Origin: Halalkalibacter okhensis
Lineage (GTDB): Bacteria > Bacillota > Bacilli > Bacillales > Bacillaceae_D
Direction: 5' to 3'
Assembly: GCF_000787375.1 (NCBI RefSeq)
Contig: NZ_JRJU01000009.1
Coordinates: 1 to 64,000 of the forward strand
DNA length: 64,000 nucleotides
Of the stretch, positions 36,634-45,531 are shown one piece after another; the stretch's first letter is position 1; each line of letters opens with the position of its first letter. Below the pieces are notes generated by a model. That model ran no database searches, was not told where the DNA came from, and worked only from the letters and a program-made list of their open reading frames with translations. The translations under genes and the position numbers were made by a program.

Positions 36634-36652
36634 TTGTAATAAGATCATACAA
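36634..36652. promoter_or_regulatory. Candidate operator upstream of the MarR gene
   Basis: An inverted repeat TTGTA-N9-TACAA lies between the divergent MarR and transporter genes. Placement suits autorepression, but the arms are only five bases. Confidence 0.3.
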
Positions 36653-36783
36653 CGATCTCCCCTCACATTCAACCATTTATTTCGAACATCTAAATAGTTT
36701 TATAATTTTGTTAAATACACCCCTGCCTAGTCTCTTTCATATACTATTCTATGTTTTGGCTTTATGCAGAAAGGAGCAAAACA

Positions 36784-38205
36784 ATGGAACTTACTGCCCC
36801 ACATTGGATTTACTTGATTGGCACATTTATTATTATCATCACCATGCTCTTTAGACAAAATGTCGTCGTGCCAGCTGTGTTAATGACTTTTTTTGTAGGC
36901 TGGGTCTATACAGGTTCATTTTCAATTGGGCTTCAATCGATTTTCCAAGCGAGCTTAACAGCTGCTGCTGAGCTCTTTAACATTTTTCTTATTATTGCGA
37001 TTATGACCGCCTTGCTTCATTCATTAAGAGCAATCGGTGCAGATGAGCAAATGATTACCCCTTTTCAACGCGTGATGAAAAATGGTCATATTTCCTTTTG
37101 GGTGATTGTCTTTGTCACATATGCGATTTCTTTGTTTTTCTGGCCAACACCAGCTGTTCCATTAATTGGTGCTTTACTCATTCCGGTAGCGATTCGGGCT
37201 GGGTTGCCGCCAATCGGCGCTGCCATAGCCATTTCTTTAGCCGGTCAAGGGATGGCGTTATCTGCTGATTATATGATTAAAATTGCGCCGATGTTAAATG
37301 CCACATCAGCAGGAATTGATGTTGGACCTGTTGCAGACAGAGCGTTAGTTTTATCACTAATTACGGGTGCTGTTGCATTAACGTATGCTTATTTCTCCAT
37401 TCGAAAATCAATCAAAGCGCCTTCCCGAGAGCACTTAATCACATGGGAAAAAGCAAGCCATGCCAAAATGGAGGAGGAGCCACTTACGCCTATCCATTCA
37501 AAAAAACACCGTGTATTTTTCGCATTGTTGGTTCCTATTTCCTTTTTAATCATTGTGATCTACATGGTGCTTTCCATGTTTACAGATTCGATTCCAGACA
37601 TGGAAGGTGGTGCGGGAGCATCTTTAATCGGAGGGACTGCCGTTGTTTTATTAGTAGCAGCCTCAAGTTTTTATAATTTCAGAAAATCGCTCGCCAATGT
37701 TAGTGATTTTTTAGTGAAAGGGTTTGTCTTTGCCTTTAAAGCAATGGGACCCGTCATTCCGATTGCTGGGTTCTTCTTTATCGGTAGTGGAGAATTTTCT
37801 GCCAAAATCTTCGGGGTGGATGCAGAACAAGCTCCTTCTTTCTTATTTGATCTCGTTCAAGCTGGTCAGCAAGTCATTCCTGAAAGTTCGATTTTGGCTG
37901 CTTTTGGAATTCTATTCATTGGGATGATTACCGGTTTAGACGGATCAGGGTTCTCCGGACTCCCATTAGTAGGCTCCCTTTCAGGAGCATTAGGTGAAAG
38001 CATTGGAATCGATGTGGCTACTCTGGCTGCTATCGGACAAATGGGTTCCATTTGGGTCGGAGGAGGTACTCTTATCGCATGGTCCTCCCTAGTTGCTGTA
38101 GCCGGTTTTGCAAAAGTTCCTGTCATGGACCTTGTGCGCAAGGCATTTATACCAGTTATGTTAGGACTGATTGTTTCAACGATTGCTGCACTGTTGTTGT
38201 TTTAA
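36784..38205 (+). CDS. Multi-pass transporter of unassigned family
   Basis: The start is ATG 36784 after AAAGGAG (473 residues, about 11-12 helices); the longer frame lacks a site. Features include FNIFLIIAIMTALLHSLRAIGADEQ in its early half, FWPTPAVPLIGALLIPVA, SLAGQGMALSADYMIK and GLDGSGFSGLPLVGSLSGALG. The helical-hairpin-like, Ser/Gly/Pro-rich loops in both halves resemble ion-transporter-superfamily proteins (gluconate, citrate, arsenite carriers). I do not recognise the substrate. It is divergent from the MarR-MATE pair but has its own start region. Confidence 0.75.
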   Translation: MELTAPHWIYLIGTFIIIITMLFRQNVVVPAVLMTFFVGWVYTGSFSIGLQSIFQASLTAAAELFNIFLIIAIMTALLHSLRAIGADEQMITPFQRVMKNGHISFWVIVFVTYAISLFFWPTPAVPLIGALLIPVAIRAGLPPIGAAIAISLAGQGMALSADYMIKIAPMLNATSAGIDVGPVADRALVLSLITGAVALTYAYFSIRKSIKAPSREHLITWEKASHAKMEEEPLTPIHSKKHRVFFALLVPISFLIIVIYMVLSMFTDSIPDMEGGAGASLIGGTAVVLLVAASSFYNFRKSLANVSDFLVKGFVFAFKAMGPVIPIAGFFFIGSGEFSAKIFGVDAEQAPSFLFDLVQAGQQVIPESSILAAFGILFIGMITGLDGSGFSGLPLVGSLSGALGESIGIDVATLAAIGQMGSIWVGGGTLIAWSSLVAVAGFAKVPVMDLVRKAFIPVMLGLIVSTIAALLLF

Positions 38206-38231
38206 ACATTCGCGCACCCACAACGAAAAAA

Positions 38232-38255
38232 CAGCTGAACCAATTGGTTCAGCTG
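38232..38255. terminator. Bidirectional terminator
   Basis: CAGCTGAACC-AATT-GGTTCAGCTG is a perfect 10-bp stem. The minus strand continues TTTTTTCG, so it terminates ywbE, whose stop codon it overlaps. The plus-strand tail is weaker. Confidence 0.8.
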
Positions 38256-38455
38256 CTTTCAATGATAACTTTCACTCTTCCCACTTGACCATCCTGTAGT
38301 CTAACCTTAATCCCATGTGGGTGATTGGGTGACTTCGTTAAGAGGTCTTTGACAATTCCTCTCGTTGTCTTCCCCGTTCGTTGATCCTGCTTAAGAACAA
38401 TATCCACTTCCATACCTGGTTGGATGTTCTTTCGCTCTTGTCCTGATTTTGCCAT
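38249..38455 (-). CDS. ywbE: YwbE family protein (DUF2196)
   Basis: The 68-residue basic protein has RKNIQPGMEVDIVLKQDQRTG and GIVKDLLTKSPNHPHGIKVRL in separate conserved blocks, with a final GQVGRVKVI. It is the usual YwbE form, a small KOW-like beta fold of unknown function. ATG 38455 follows AAGGTGG. It lies downstream of the copA-peptide pair on the same strand, 23 bases after the peptide stop. Confidence 0.9.
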   Translation of the reverse strand: MAKSGQERKNIQPGMEVDIVLKQDQRTGKTTRGIVKDLLTKSPNHPHGIKVRLQDGQVGRVKVIIESS

Positions 38456-38478
38456 AGTACCCACCTTATCTTCCTTTA

Positions 38479-38622
38479 TTAATCGTTGTCATTATGACTT
38501 TCATCTTGATAATGAGGATGATCAGCCTCCGCATCTGCTCCCATTATATTGTATATCCCAACAATAGCAAGCAAAATCGCCATAGCAGAGATCACCCAGG
38601 TTCGAACGGTTTTTGACATCAT
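38479..38622 (-). CDS. His-rich single-pass membrane peptide translationally coupled to copA
   Basis: A 47-residue frame starts at the tandem ATG ATG (38622-38617), overlapping the copA TGA by four bases. One helix ([20 protein letters not shown], about 9-28) is followed by an acidic, His-rich tail: [18 protein letters not shown]. The Lys/Arg-containing N terminus suggests the tail faces outside. Four His and many Asp in 18 residues could bind copper. No family recognised. Overlap, topology and context support a real gene linked to copper export. Confidence 0.72.
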   Translation of the reverse strand: MMSKTVRTWVISAMAILLAIVGIYNIMGADAEADHPHYQDESHNDND

Positions 38623-41051
38623 GATCTCTCCATTTCATTTTGAACAAGTTTTGTTTTTTGCAAGCGAAGTGCATTTAATACGACTGACACAGAACTAAAA
38701 GCCATCGCTGCACCTGCGACCCATGGCGCTAACAGCCCTACGGCTGCAATCGGAATCCCAAGCGAATTATAAACAAAGGCAAAAAATAAGTTTTGCTTAA
38801 TGTTTGTCATCGTCTTTCGACTCATCATAATCGCATCAGCTACACTATTCAAATCTCCTCGCATTAGGGTAATATCAGCTGCTTCTATGGCCACATCCGT
38901 TCCCGTCCCTATTGCCATTCCAATATCAGCAACGGCAAGGGCGGGGGCGTCATTTAATCCATCTCCTACCATCGCAACTTTTTTGCCTTCTTTTTGCAAC
39001 CTTTCAATGACCGCACTTTTCTCTTGAGGTAGAACTTGGGCTACGACATTTTCAATACCCACTTGTTTTGCAATGGCTTCTGCTGTTAACCGATTATCTC
39101 CTGTTAGCATAATAACTTCAAGACCTAACTTGTGAAGCCTTCTGATTGCTTGTTTTGAAGTATCTTTTACCGTATCAGCAACGGCCACTAGTCCAGCATA
39201 CTGCCCATTGACGGCTATAAGCATTGCTGTTTTTCCTGCTTTTTCAAGCGCGAGCATCGGTTCATTTGCTTTTTCATAGGCAATATTTTGGTCTTCAAAC
39301 AACTTTCTAGTCCCCACGATTAATGCATGACCATTTACATTAGCAAAGATTCCATGTCCAGGAATTGCTTCAAATTGACTTGTCTCTAGTAAATTAAGCT
39401 TCTGATCTTTAGCATAGGTCACAATCGCTTGTGCCAATGGATGCTCTGATTTCCCTTCGGCTGAAGCAACCATTTGAAGTAAGTCATTCTTTTGTATCGA
39501 ACCTTCCGTTAGAAAATCCGTTAACATCGGTTCCCCTTTTGTGACTGTTCCTGTCTTATCAAGAACAACCGTTTCAATTGATTGCGTATTTTCAAGATGC
39601 TCTCCACCTTTAAAAAGCAATCCCAATTCTGCGGCACGGCCAGACCCTGCCATAATGGAGGTCGGGGTGGCAAGTCCAAGGGCACAAGGGCATGCGATAA
39701 CAAGAATAGAAATCGTTGGAATTAAAGCCGCACCTAAATTACCTGGGGTTATAAGAAAATACCAAACTAAAAATGAAACAACAGCTATAACAACAACCAC
39801 TGGAACAAAAATTCCTGAAACTTTATCCGTCATTCGTTGAATGTTTGCTTTTGATCCTTGGGCATTTTCAACAATTTTAATAATTTGAGATAATGCCGTA
39901 TCTTTCCCTACCTTAGTTGCTTCCATCGTTAACGAACCGTTTTTGTTCATAGTTGATCCAATGACTTCATCTCCTGTATGTTTATCTACGGGGATGCTTT
40001 CACCTGTAATCATTGACTCATCTACTGCTGAATGTCCTTTTAATATCTTACCATCAACTGGAATTTTCTCCCCTGGCTTTACCAGTAGGTGATCCCCCAC
40101 TTGCACATCTTCAAGTGGAATGCTAACTGCTTCTCCATGCCGAACTACCGTAGCAGTTTTCACTTGTAGACCTAATAACTTTTGAATCGCTTGACTAGTT
40201 TTCCCCTTTGCCCGTGCTTCAAAAAGCTTTCCAAGAACAATAAGGGTAATGATTACAGCTGACGTTTCAAAATATAAATCAGGCATGGCATTTCCACTCT
40301 CCATTGCCTCTATCCCTAAATAGATGCTATAAAAATAAGCAGCTGATGTTCCAAGGGCAACAAGAACATCCATGTTGGCACTTTTGTTTCTTAATGCTTT
40401 ATAGGCCCCTGTATAAAATTGTGCTCCGACGATAAATTGTACAGGTGTGGCAAGAGCTAATTGTACCCACGGATTCATAAACATCTCAGGCATCCAAATA
40501 AACGAAGTAAATTCAAAATGGGTTACCATCGACCAAAATAATGGCAATGTTAAAATCGCAGCAAATAAAAATTTACCAAGTTGAGCGTCCATTTCTTTTT
40601 GCTTCGCATCCACTTGTGAACTTTCATCATTTTTCTCTTTTAATCCAAAACCGAGCTTTTCAACGGCTTCTTTTATGTCAGTGGTTGTAACGACTCCATC
40701 TACATATTCAACAGTTGCTGTCTCAAGTGCAAGATTGACTGTCACTTTCTCTACGCCCTCTAACCGATTTAGCTTTTTCTCTATCCGATTTGAACAAGCT
40801 GCACAAGTCATCCCTATTACATGAAAGTCTGTTTTTAACACTTGAACCTCATAACCTAGTTTTTCAATTTTTTCCGTTACTTGTTGAAGACTTGTTTTGG
40901 CGCGATCAAACGTAACACTTGCTCGTTCCGTTGCCAAATTTACATGCACATCATAAATCCCATCCATCCGCTTGATCCCTTTTTCAACTCTGGATGAGCA
41001 AGCCGCGCAGGTCATTCCTCTGATTGAGAAAGTCACTTCTTCCTTTTCCAT
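38619..41051 (-). CDS. copA: Copper-exporting P1B-type ATPase
   Basis: The 810-residue ATPase has two N-terminal HMA domains (GMTCAACS at 12-19 and 80-87), eight membrane helices, the ion-site CPC in ACPCALG, phosphorylation motif [12 protein letters not shown] in SEHPLAQ and [12 protein letters not shown]. This is Cu(I) export CopA (CopB would lack CxxC domains). The start is ATG 41051 after AAGGGGGAAG; the longer frame holds that site. A CsoR-type operator lies 38 bases upstream. Confidence 0.97.
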   Translation of the reverse strand: MEKEEVTFSIRGMTCAACSSRVEKGIKRMDGIYDVHVNLATERASVTFDRAKTSLQQVTEKIEKLGYEVQVLKTDFHVIGMTCAACSNRIEKKLNRLEGVEKVTVNLALETATVEYVDGVVTTTDIKEAVEKLGFGLKEKNDESSQVDAKQKEMDAQLGKFLFAAILTLPLFWSMVTHFEFTSFIWMPEMFMNPWVQLALATPVQFIVGAQFYTGAYKALRNKSANMDVLVALGTSAAYFYSIYLGIEAMESGNAMPDLYFETSAVIITLIVLGKLFEARAKGKTSQAIQKLLGLQVKTATVVRHGEAVSIPLEDVQVGDHLLVKPGEKIPVDGKILKGHSAVDESMITGESIPVDKHTGDEVIGSTMNKNGSLTMEATKVGKDTALSQIIKIVENAQGSKANIQRMTDKVSGIFVPVVVVIAVVSFLVWYFLITPGNLGAALIPTISILVIACPCALGLATPTSIMAGSGRAAELGLLFKGGEHLENTQSIETVVLDKTGTVTKGEPMLTDFLTEGSIQKNDLLQMVASAEGKSEHPLAQAIVTYAKDQKLNLLETSQFEAIPGHGIFANVNGHALIVGTRKLFEDQNIAYEKANEPMLALEKAGKTAMLIAVNGQYAGLVAVADTVKDTSKQAIRRLHKLGLEVIMLTGDNRLTAEAIAKQVGIENVVAQVLPQEKSAVIERLQKEGKKVAMVGDGLNDAPALAVADIGMAIGTGTDVAIEAADITLMRGDLNSVADAIMMSRKTMTNIKQNLFFAFVYNSLGIPIAAVGLLAPWVAGAAMAFSSVSVVLNALRLQKTKLVQNEMERS

Positions 41052-41088
41052 TGTTCTTCCCCCTTCCACTCAAGCAAATCATATACAT

Positions 41089-41131
41089 TACCCCCTGAGG
41101 GTATATATTTTTATAAAAGAAAACGTGTCAA
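41089..41131 (-). promoter_or_regulatory. copA promoter with CsoR operator
   Basis: On the minus strand TTGACA (41131-41126), 18 bases, then TATATA (41107-41102). Just after and overlapping the -10 is TACCC-N5-GGGTA (41089-41103), a 15-bp pseudo-palindrome identical in its arms to the one at copZ. This is the G/C-flanked symmetry bound by CsoR. The -35 lies within the copZ terminator hairpin. Confidence 0.75.
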
Positions 41132-41142
41132 ATTGACACGTT
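41122..41142 (-). terminator. copZ terminator overlapping the copA -35
   Basis: AACGTGTCAA-A-TTGACACGTT is a perfect palindrome ten bases past the copZ stop, followed by TTTCTTTT on the minus strand. Its right-hand TTGACA is also the copA -35. Confidence 0.7.
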
Positions 41143-41152
41143 ACTTTAGAAA

Positions 41153-41359
41153 TTAGACTACATCATACCCTTGATCTTCAATCTCTTCCTTAATTGAATG
41201 AAGAGAAACACTATTTGCCTCAAAATCAACAACAACGGTACCTTCTGCTAAATTCACTTCAACAGAGCGAACCCCATCAAGCTTCGCAACACTTCCCTCA
41301 ACAGCTGAAACACAATGATTGCAAGACATTCCTTTTACTTGTATAGTTGCTTTTTCCAT
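41153..41359 (-). CDS. copZ: Copper chaperone CopZ
   Basis: The 68-residue Atx1-like protein has a single HMA domain with the Cu(I) motif GMSCNHC (Cys 13 and 16), ferredoxin-like fold spacing and YDVV end. It passes copper to CopA. ATG 41359 was chosen for its AAAGGTG spacing; a GTG four codons earlier is the longer option. It lies between csoR and copA. Confidence 0.95.
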   Translation of the reverse strand: MEKATIQVKGMSCNHCVSAVEGSVAKLDGVRSVEVNLAEGTVVVDFEANSVSLHSIKEEIEDQGYDVV

Positions 41360-41394
41360 ATTGTTCATCACCTTTGCTTACATATGATACATGT

Positions 41395-41423
41395 ATCGTA
41401 CCATACCCACCCAGGGTAATCAA
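41395..41423 (-). promoter_or_regulatory. copZ promoter with CsoR operator in the spacer
   Basis: On the minus strand TTGATT (41423-41418), 17 bases, then TACGAT (41400-41395). TACCC-ACCCA-GGGTA (41404-41418) occupies the spacer, so repressor binding would block RNA polymerase directly. csoR itself stops at 41443 and is transcribed from further upstream. Confidence 0.78.
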
Positions 41424-41442
41424 GAGGCTAAAAATTGTTTTT

Positions 41443-41748
41443 TTAGGTCTTTGTTAACCGTTCGATGACATCCATAAGCTCTGCAATCGACTCATCGCCG
41501 CTTCCGCTTTTAATGGCATCAGCAACACAGTGTTTTGTATGATTTTCCATTAGCTGCAAACTGACTTTCTTCATCGCTGCATTAATAGCAGAAATTTGTA
41601 TGAGAATATCCACACAGTAACGTTCATTTTCAACCATATTTTGAATCCCTCTAACTTGGCCTTCAATGCGTTTAAGTCGATTCACCAACTGTTCTTTTTC
41701 ACGAGAATGTCGATGATCTATTTGTTTTAACTCTATTTTTTTTGACAT
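41443..41748 (-). CDS. csoR: Copper-sensing repressor CsoR
   Basis: The 101-residue all-helical protein (DUF156) has the Cu(I) ligands Cys 45 (RYCVD), His 70 (MENHTK) and Cys 74 (KHCV), the exact C-H-C positions of B. subtilis CsoR. RLKRIEGQVRGIQ begins the DNA-contacting helix. Copper binding releases it from DNA. Two matching operators are seen at copZ and copA. I see no such operator in its own upstream region. Confidence 0.97.
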   Translation of the reverse strand: MSKKIELKQIDHRHSREKEQLVNRLKRIEGQVRGIQNMVENERYCVDILIQISAINAAMKKVSLQLMENHTKHCVADAIKSGSGDESIAELMDVIERLTKT

Positions 41749-41812
41749 CGGCGAATCTCCTCCCTATTATTTGTAATTCTACTATCTTATAAAAACAACG
41801 CCATGTCAATGT

Positions 41813-42376
41813 CTAGCCAAACACGGAATGGTTATGTTCACTTGAATCAATTTGTTCAGGAAAAAATGTATCTACTTGTTCCAAAGCAAAAAAAACAAAC
41901 ATTACAAGAAGAAACACAATAAGAGGATTTCTTAAAAAGGTCACAATAACTGATTTTGACTCCGCGTGAAAGAGTCGAATGGTAATAACAAGAACGATCA
42001 AACTGATCATAAATAAAAATTTTAATAATGTGTCTTCTTGCCCAATTGGAGACATTTCCCCAACCATCGCTCCCATCATTCCCCCCATTAATCCAGCTAA
42101 CATTCCTTCGAGTGTGGTAATCAACTGATGAGGTAATCCTATAAATGCACCGATTGTCATACCAATCACAATTCCTAGAATGGTAGATTGAACAAAGTCT
42201 CCCCTTAGCAAAAAGCCCATAATGGTTCCAAATAAAACCCCAGCGGTCATCCCTCCAGCCATCGCTGTCATCATAAGACTCATTTGAGAGTCATGACGAT
42301 TTTGAACAATAACTAGATAATAACAAAGAAAAAGGACCGTCGAAGCAATGAAAAATACCAACAAGCCAAAAGACAT
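41813..42376 (-). CDS. Gly/Met-rich polytopic membrane protein upstream of csoR
   Basis: The 187-residue protein has about five transmembrane helices with glycine-zipper repeats: MAGGMTAGVLFGTIMGFLL, ILGIVIGMTIGAFIG and GLMGGMMGAMVGEMSP. The many Met residues and the C-terminal SSEHNHSVFG are features seen in copper-handling proteins, but composition alone is weak evidence. It is 64 bases upstream of csoR on the same strand, so cotranscription is plausible. No named family recognised. A GGGGGGG site precedes the ATG. Confidence 0.75.
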   Translation of the reverse strand: MSFGLLVFFIASTVLFLCYYLVIVQNRHDSQMSLMMTAMAGGMTAGVLFGTIMGFLLRGDFVQSTILGIVIGMTIGAFIGLPHQLITTLEGMLAGLMGGMMGAMVGEMSPIGQEDTLLKFLFMISLIVLVITIRLFHAESKSVIVTFLRNPLIVFLLVMFVFFALEQVDTFFPEQIDSSEHNHSVFG

Positions 42377-42397
42377 ACATACCCCCCCTTATCTAGA

Positions 42398-42433
42398 AGG
42401 CACTAAAAGGGACAGCTTCCTTTTTAAGTGCCT
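42398..42433 (-). other. Leader hairpin before the Gly/Met-rich membrane gene
   Basis: AGGCACT-AAAAGG pairs with CCTTTTT-A-AGTGCCT around an 8-nt loop, 22 bases upstream of the start codon. There is no T run, so it is not a standard terminator. It may affect mRNA stability or translation. Confidence 0.4.
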
Positions 42434-42506
42434 CCCTCCTCTTATTTATCATCCTATTTCGATGAAGGAAGGAATAGTACAAGTGGTGAGGATTGTCTAG
42501 AAAAAA

Positions 42507-42538
42507 AGCAGGCCCATCAAAAAAAGATGGAACCGGCT
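42507..42538 (-). terminator. Intrinsic terminator after the protease gene
   Basis: An imperfect stem (AGCAGGCCCATC with GATGGAACCGGCT) with a loop of A residues touches the protease stop codon and leads to TTTTTTTC on the minus strand. Confidence 0.65.
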
Positions 42539-43331
42539 ATTGATAAGTAAGTGCTTCTACTTCAGCAATTTCAGAAACAATTTGTTCAATTGGAATGGCG
42601 AGTCCATGTCCCTCTACTTGACTCCCGATTGAAGGAACAGACCTTGCATAGACGACCCCTACAACTTCTCCTTCTTGTGATAACACAGGACTGCCACTAT
42701 GCCCTGGAAAAATCGCATTTGAAATCTTTAGCACCTGATATGGGGCTTCATCATTTAAAATTTCTCCCTCATTTACAATTTGTGTTTGTGAGAGCGGACT
42801 GCCTATAACATAGATTTTTTCCTTCTCTATGGCATCTTCAATCCGAAGTGGCAAATAGGGAACATCGCTGCCATCAATCTTTAACAAAGCCACATCAAGG
42901 TCTTCATCAGACTCGACGACTTGCGCATGAAAAATGTCTCCACTTGGAAATACAACAGCAAGAGGCTCCCGATTCTGAATCACATGATAATTTGTTAAAA
43001 TAAATCCATCGGCTGAAATCGCAAACCCCGTTCCTCGTCCTCCAGTTCCTTGAATGGTTACTACAGCCTCCATGTATTCAGCAATGTGCTCTTGTTGGCT
43101 TAATTCATCTGATGTTCGAGCTAATTCACGAGAATCCAATGAAAATAAGTTTAACCATATGTTAGCTACTTGAAAGATTAGCAGAAGAGCAATTCCAAGC
43201 CCTATCCAGCGGACCAGAATTTTTTTTGACTGTTTCTTTTTCATTTCCTCTTCTGTTTCCTCTTCATCGAACAGAAAATCCTCAGGCTTCGGGACGTATT
43301 CCTCTTCTTCAGACTTGTAATCATCTTTCAT
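42537..43331 (-). CDS. Membrane-anchored trypsin-like serine protease (HtrA-like, no PDZ)
   Basis: The 264-residue protein has a very acidic cytosolic N terminus (1-30), one transmembrane helix (about 38-60) and an extracytoplasmic chymotrypsin-fold domain. The triad is visible: His 116 in TNYHVIQ, Asp 146 in DLDVALLKID and Ser 212 in PGHSGSPVL. It ends right after the protease domain, so the PDZ domain of HtrA is absent. It probably degrades misfolded or specific surface proteins. Single gene. Confidence 0.88.
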   Translation of the reverse strand: MKDDYKSEEEEYVPKPEDFLFDEEETEEEMKKKQSKKILVRWIGLGIALLLIFQVANIWLNLFSLDSRELARTSDELSQQEHIAEYMEAVVTIQGTGGRGTGFAISADGFILTNYHVIQNREPLAVVFPSGDIFHAQVVESDEDLDVALLKIDGSDVPYLPLRIEDAIEKEKIYVIGSPLSQTQIVNEGEILNDEAPYQVLKISNAIFPGHSGSPVLSQEGEVVGVVYARSVPSIGSQVEGHGLAIPIEQIVSEIAEVEALTYQ

Positions 43332-43374
43332 TAGATCACCTACTCACATTTAAAAACATTGCCATTCTTTTTTA

Positions 43375-44340
43375 TCAAATAACTGAATTAACAGGAGACC
43401 TCGGTTTTCCACCTTGTAGGACTGAAATGATATTGTCGGCAGCGATTTCTGCCATATCTCGTCTCGCCTCCACCGTTGCATTGCCAATATGCGGGGTTAA
43501 AATGACATTATCTAATGATTTTAATCCTTCAGTTACCTCAGGTTCAAATTCAAATACATCTAGTCCTGCACCAGCAATTATTCTATTTTCTAAAGCACTC
43601 ACTAACGCATCCTCATGAACGATCGGCCCTCTAGCTACATTAACTAATAATGCTCGAGGCTTCATGATCGACAATTCTTTTTCTCCAATGAAGTGTTTTA
43701 ATGAAGGTTGGTAACTCATATGTAAACTGATCATGTCGGCTTCTTGTAATAGATCATCTTTATTCAGATATGTACAGTCTAATAATTGTTCATCTTCATC
43801 AGAAAGGCGTGTTCTATTATGATAAACAATGTTCATATCAAATGCTTTAGCCATCTGGGCAACTTTCTTCCCAATGTTCCCCATCCCAAAGATACCTAAA
43901 GTTTTCCCACGAAGCTCTGTTCCAAGATGGAACAATGGTGCCCAGCCTTCAAACTGACCAGCACGCGTTAGCTTATCTCCTTCCACTAGCCGCCTTGATA
44001 ATGAAATAAGAAGCCCCATCGTTAATTCAGCCGTAGCATAAGTCGAAACGATAGGCGTATTGGTGACATGAATGTTTTTCTTTGTGGCGGCTTCTATGTC
44101 AATGTTATTAAAGCCTGCGCCATAGTTCGCAATAATTTTCAAATCAGGTGCAGCTTCGATAATTTCCTGATCAATGGTATCAGATAAGATTGATAAAATC
44201 GCATCTTTTCCTTTTACCATTTGTAAAATTTCACTTTTGGTCATAGGTGTAACCGTATCATTCATGGTTACTTGAAAATATTTGCTTAACTTTTCATATG
44301 CGATATCAGGAATCTTTCCTAAAACAGCAACCTCTTTCAA
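43375..44340 (-). CDS. D-2-hydroxyacid dehydrogenase (glyoxylate/hydroxypyruvate reductase type)
   Basis: The 321-residue NAD(P)-dependent enzyme has GxGxxG in GIFGMGNIGKKVA (about 150) and the catalytic Arg in VNVARGPIV. It also has Glu in LDVFEFEPEV and His in LTPHIGNAT. It starts with the flavodoxin-like substrate domain. It reduces 2-oxo acids such as glyoxylate or hydroxypyruvate; the exact substrate is unclear (B. subtilis YvcT-like). TTG start 44340 after AGAGGA. Divergent from yojF. Confidence 0.9.
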   Translation of the reverse strand: MKEVAVLGKIPDIAYEKLSKYFQVTMNDTVTPMTKSEILQMVKGKDAILSILSDTIDQEIIEAAPDLKIIANYGAGFNNIDIEAATKKNIHVTNTPIVSTYATAELTMGLLISLSRRLVEGDKLTRAGQFEGWAPLFHLGTELRGKTLGIFGMGNIGKKVAQMAKAFDMNIVYHNRTRLSDEDEQLLDCTYLNKDDLLQEADMISLHMSYQPSLKHFIGEKELSIMKPRALLVNVARGPIVHEDALVSALENRIIAGAGLDVFEFEPEVTEGLKSLDNVILTPHIGNATVEARRDMAEIAADNIISVLQGGKPRSPVNSVI

Positions 44341-44425
44341 CTTTCACACGTCCTCTCTAACATCATCTCTTTTATATTACCAAAAATAAATAAGAGATAA
44401 CACTTCAATCTACTAGAGCGAGTTA

Positions 44426-44455
44426 TTGGTCGTTACACTCAAATTGCATTATACT
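44426..44455 (+). promoter_or_regulatory. Candidate vegetative promoter of yojF-bshB2
   Basis: TTGGTC, 18 bases, TATACT: a sigma-A-like pair located 31 bases upstream of the yojF start. Confidence 0.5.
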
Positions 44456-44486
44456 GTGTATAAAAGAAATTCAGTAGGAGGAACAC

Positions 44487-44834
44487 ATGGAGCTAATCAC
44501 TTTACAGAAAGTACAAGACTTAATCAATTCATACGCCCATCAAGAAGTGTATTTACACTTAGAAACAACAAATGGTGCCTATGCTTCTCATAATGACGCT
44601 TCTTTTTTTTCAGCAAGTGCCTACATAAGAAATGCTAAAATCACTTATGAAAGCGGCAAAATTATTGGCGATGGTCCTTTTCGTGTCGGCTTAAAGCTTG
44701 AAATTGGATGGGTATACGCCGAAGGTTTAACGCATTATGAACTAGATGAATTCGGTCGTCTCCTCCTTGCTGGACATGGAAACGACGGAAAATTAGCCGT
44801 TGCATTAGAACTGAGCAAAACACCTTTTGAATAG
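44487..44834 (+). CDS. yojF: YojF family protein (DUF1806)
   Basis: The 115-residue protein starts VQDLINSYAHQEVYLHLETTNG a few residues in and contains the family blocks FFSASAYIRNAKI and GPFRVGLKLEIGWVYAEGLTHYE. It is always found beside bshB2 in bacilli, as here with 14 bases between them. A helper role in bacillithiol synthesis is assumed from that linkage, not proven. AGGAGG lies before the ATG. Confidence 0.93.
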   Translation: MELITLQKVQDLINSYAHQEVYLHLETTNGAYASHNDASFFSASAYIRNAKITYESGKIIGDGPFRVGLKLEIGWVYAEGLTHYELDEFGRLLLAGHGNDGKLAVALELSKTPFE

Positions 44835-44848
44835 GGAGGCATAAATTC

Positions 44849-45517
44849 ATGAAAAAAGAACGACAGATCCTTGTCATTTTCCCCCATCCAGATGATGAAA
44901 CATTTGGAGTATCTGGTACTATAGCGATGCATGTTGCAAACGGAACACCGATAACATACGCATGTCTAACACTTGGTGAAATGGGAAGAAATCTAGGAAA
45001 TCCACCATTTGCAACACGAGAATCATTGCCCAACATCCGCAAACAAGAATTAATTAAGGCAGCAGAAGCAATGGGAATTGACGACTTACGGATGTTAGGC
45101 TTTCGCGACAAAACACTTGAGTTTGAAGACGACGAAGAAATGACCGTCATGATGAGTAACCTAATTGCAGAGTTGGATCCATCCTTAATCATCACCTTTT
45201 ACCCGGGCTACTCTGTTCATCCTGATCATGAAGCCACTGCTCGCGCTGTAATTGAGGCGGTTAGCCGGTTAGATGAGAGCAACCGCCCCACGGTTCATTG
45301 TGTCGCTTTCTCCAATGGACATGAACAAGAAATCGGCCCTGCTGATATCGTGAATGATATCACCCCATTTGCTGAGCAAAAAAAAGCAGCGATGCGAGCC
45401 CACCTCTCCCAAACTGCTTGGATGCTCCAAGAACTTGAACCCAAATGGGCAAGCGGAGATAAAGTAGCACTTGAATGGTTACAAACAGAGCGGTTTTGGA
45501 CATATTCATTTGAGTAG
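44849..45517 (+). CDS. bshB2: Bacillithiol biosynthesis deacetylase BshB2
   Basis: The 222-residue LmbE-type zinc hydrolase has the metal and base motif HPDDE (13-17), the third ligand in HPDHEA, and ends QTERFWTYSFE. BshB enzymes deacetylate GlcNAc-malate to GlcN-malate, and the second paralogue can also act on bacillithiol conjugates. A GGGAGG site sits before the ATG and the gene follows yojF in one operon. Confidence 0.95.
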   Translation: MKKERQILVIFPHPDDETFGVSGTIAMHVANGTPITYACLTLGEMGRNLGNPPFATRESLPNIRKQELIKAAEAMGIDDLRMLGFRDKTLEFEDDEEMTVMMSNLIAELDPSLIITFYPGYSVHPDHEATARAVIEAVSRLDESNRPTVHCVAFSNGHEQEIGPADIVNDITPFAEQKKAAMRAHLSQTAWMLQELEPKWASGDKVALEWLQTERFWTYSFE

Positions 45518-45531
45518 TTCAATATGAATGG

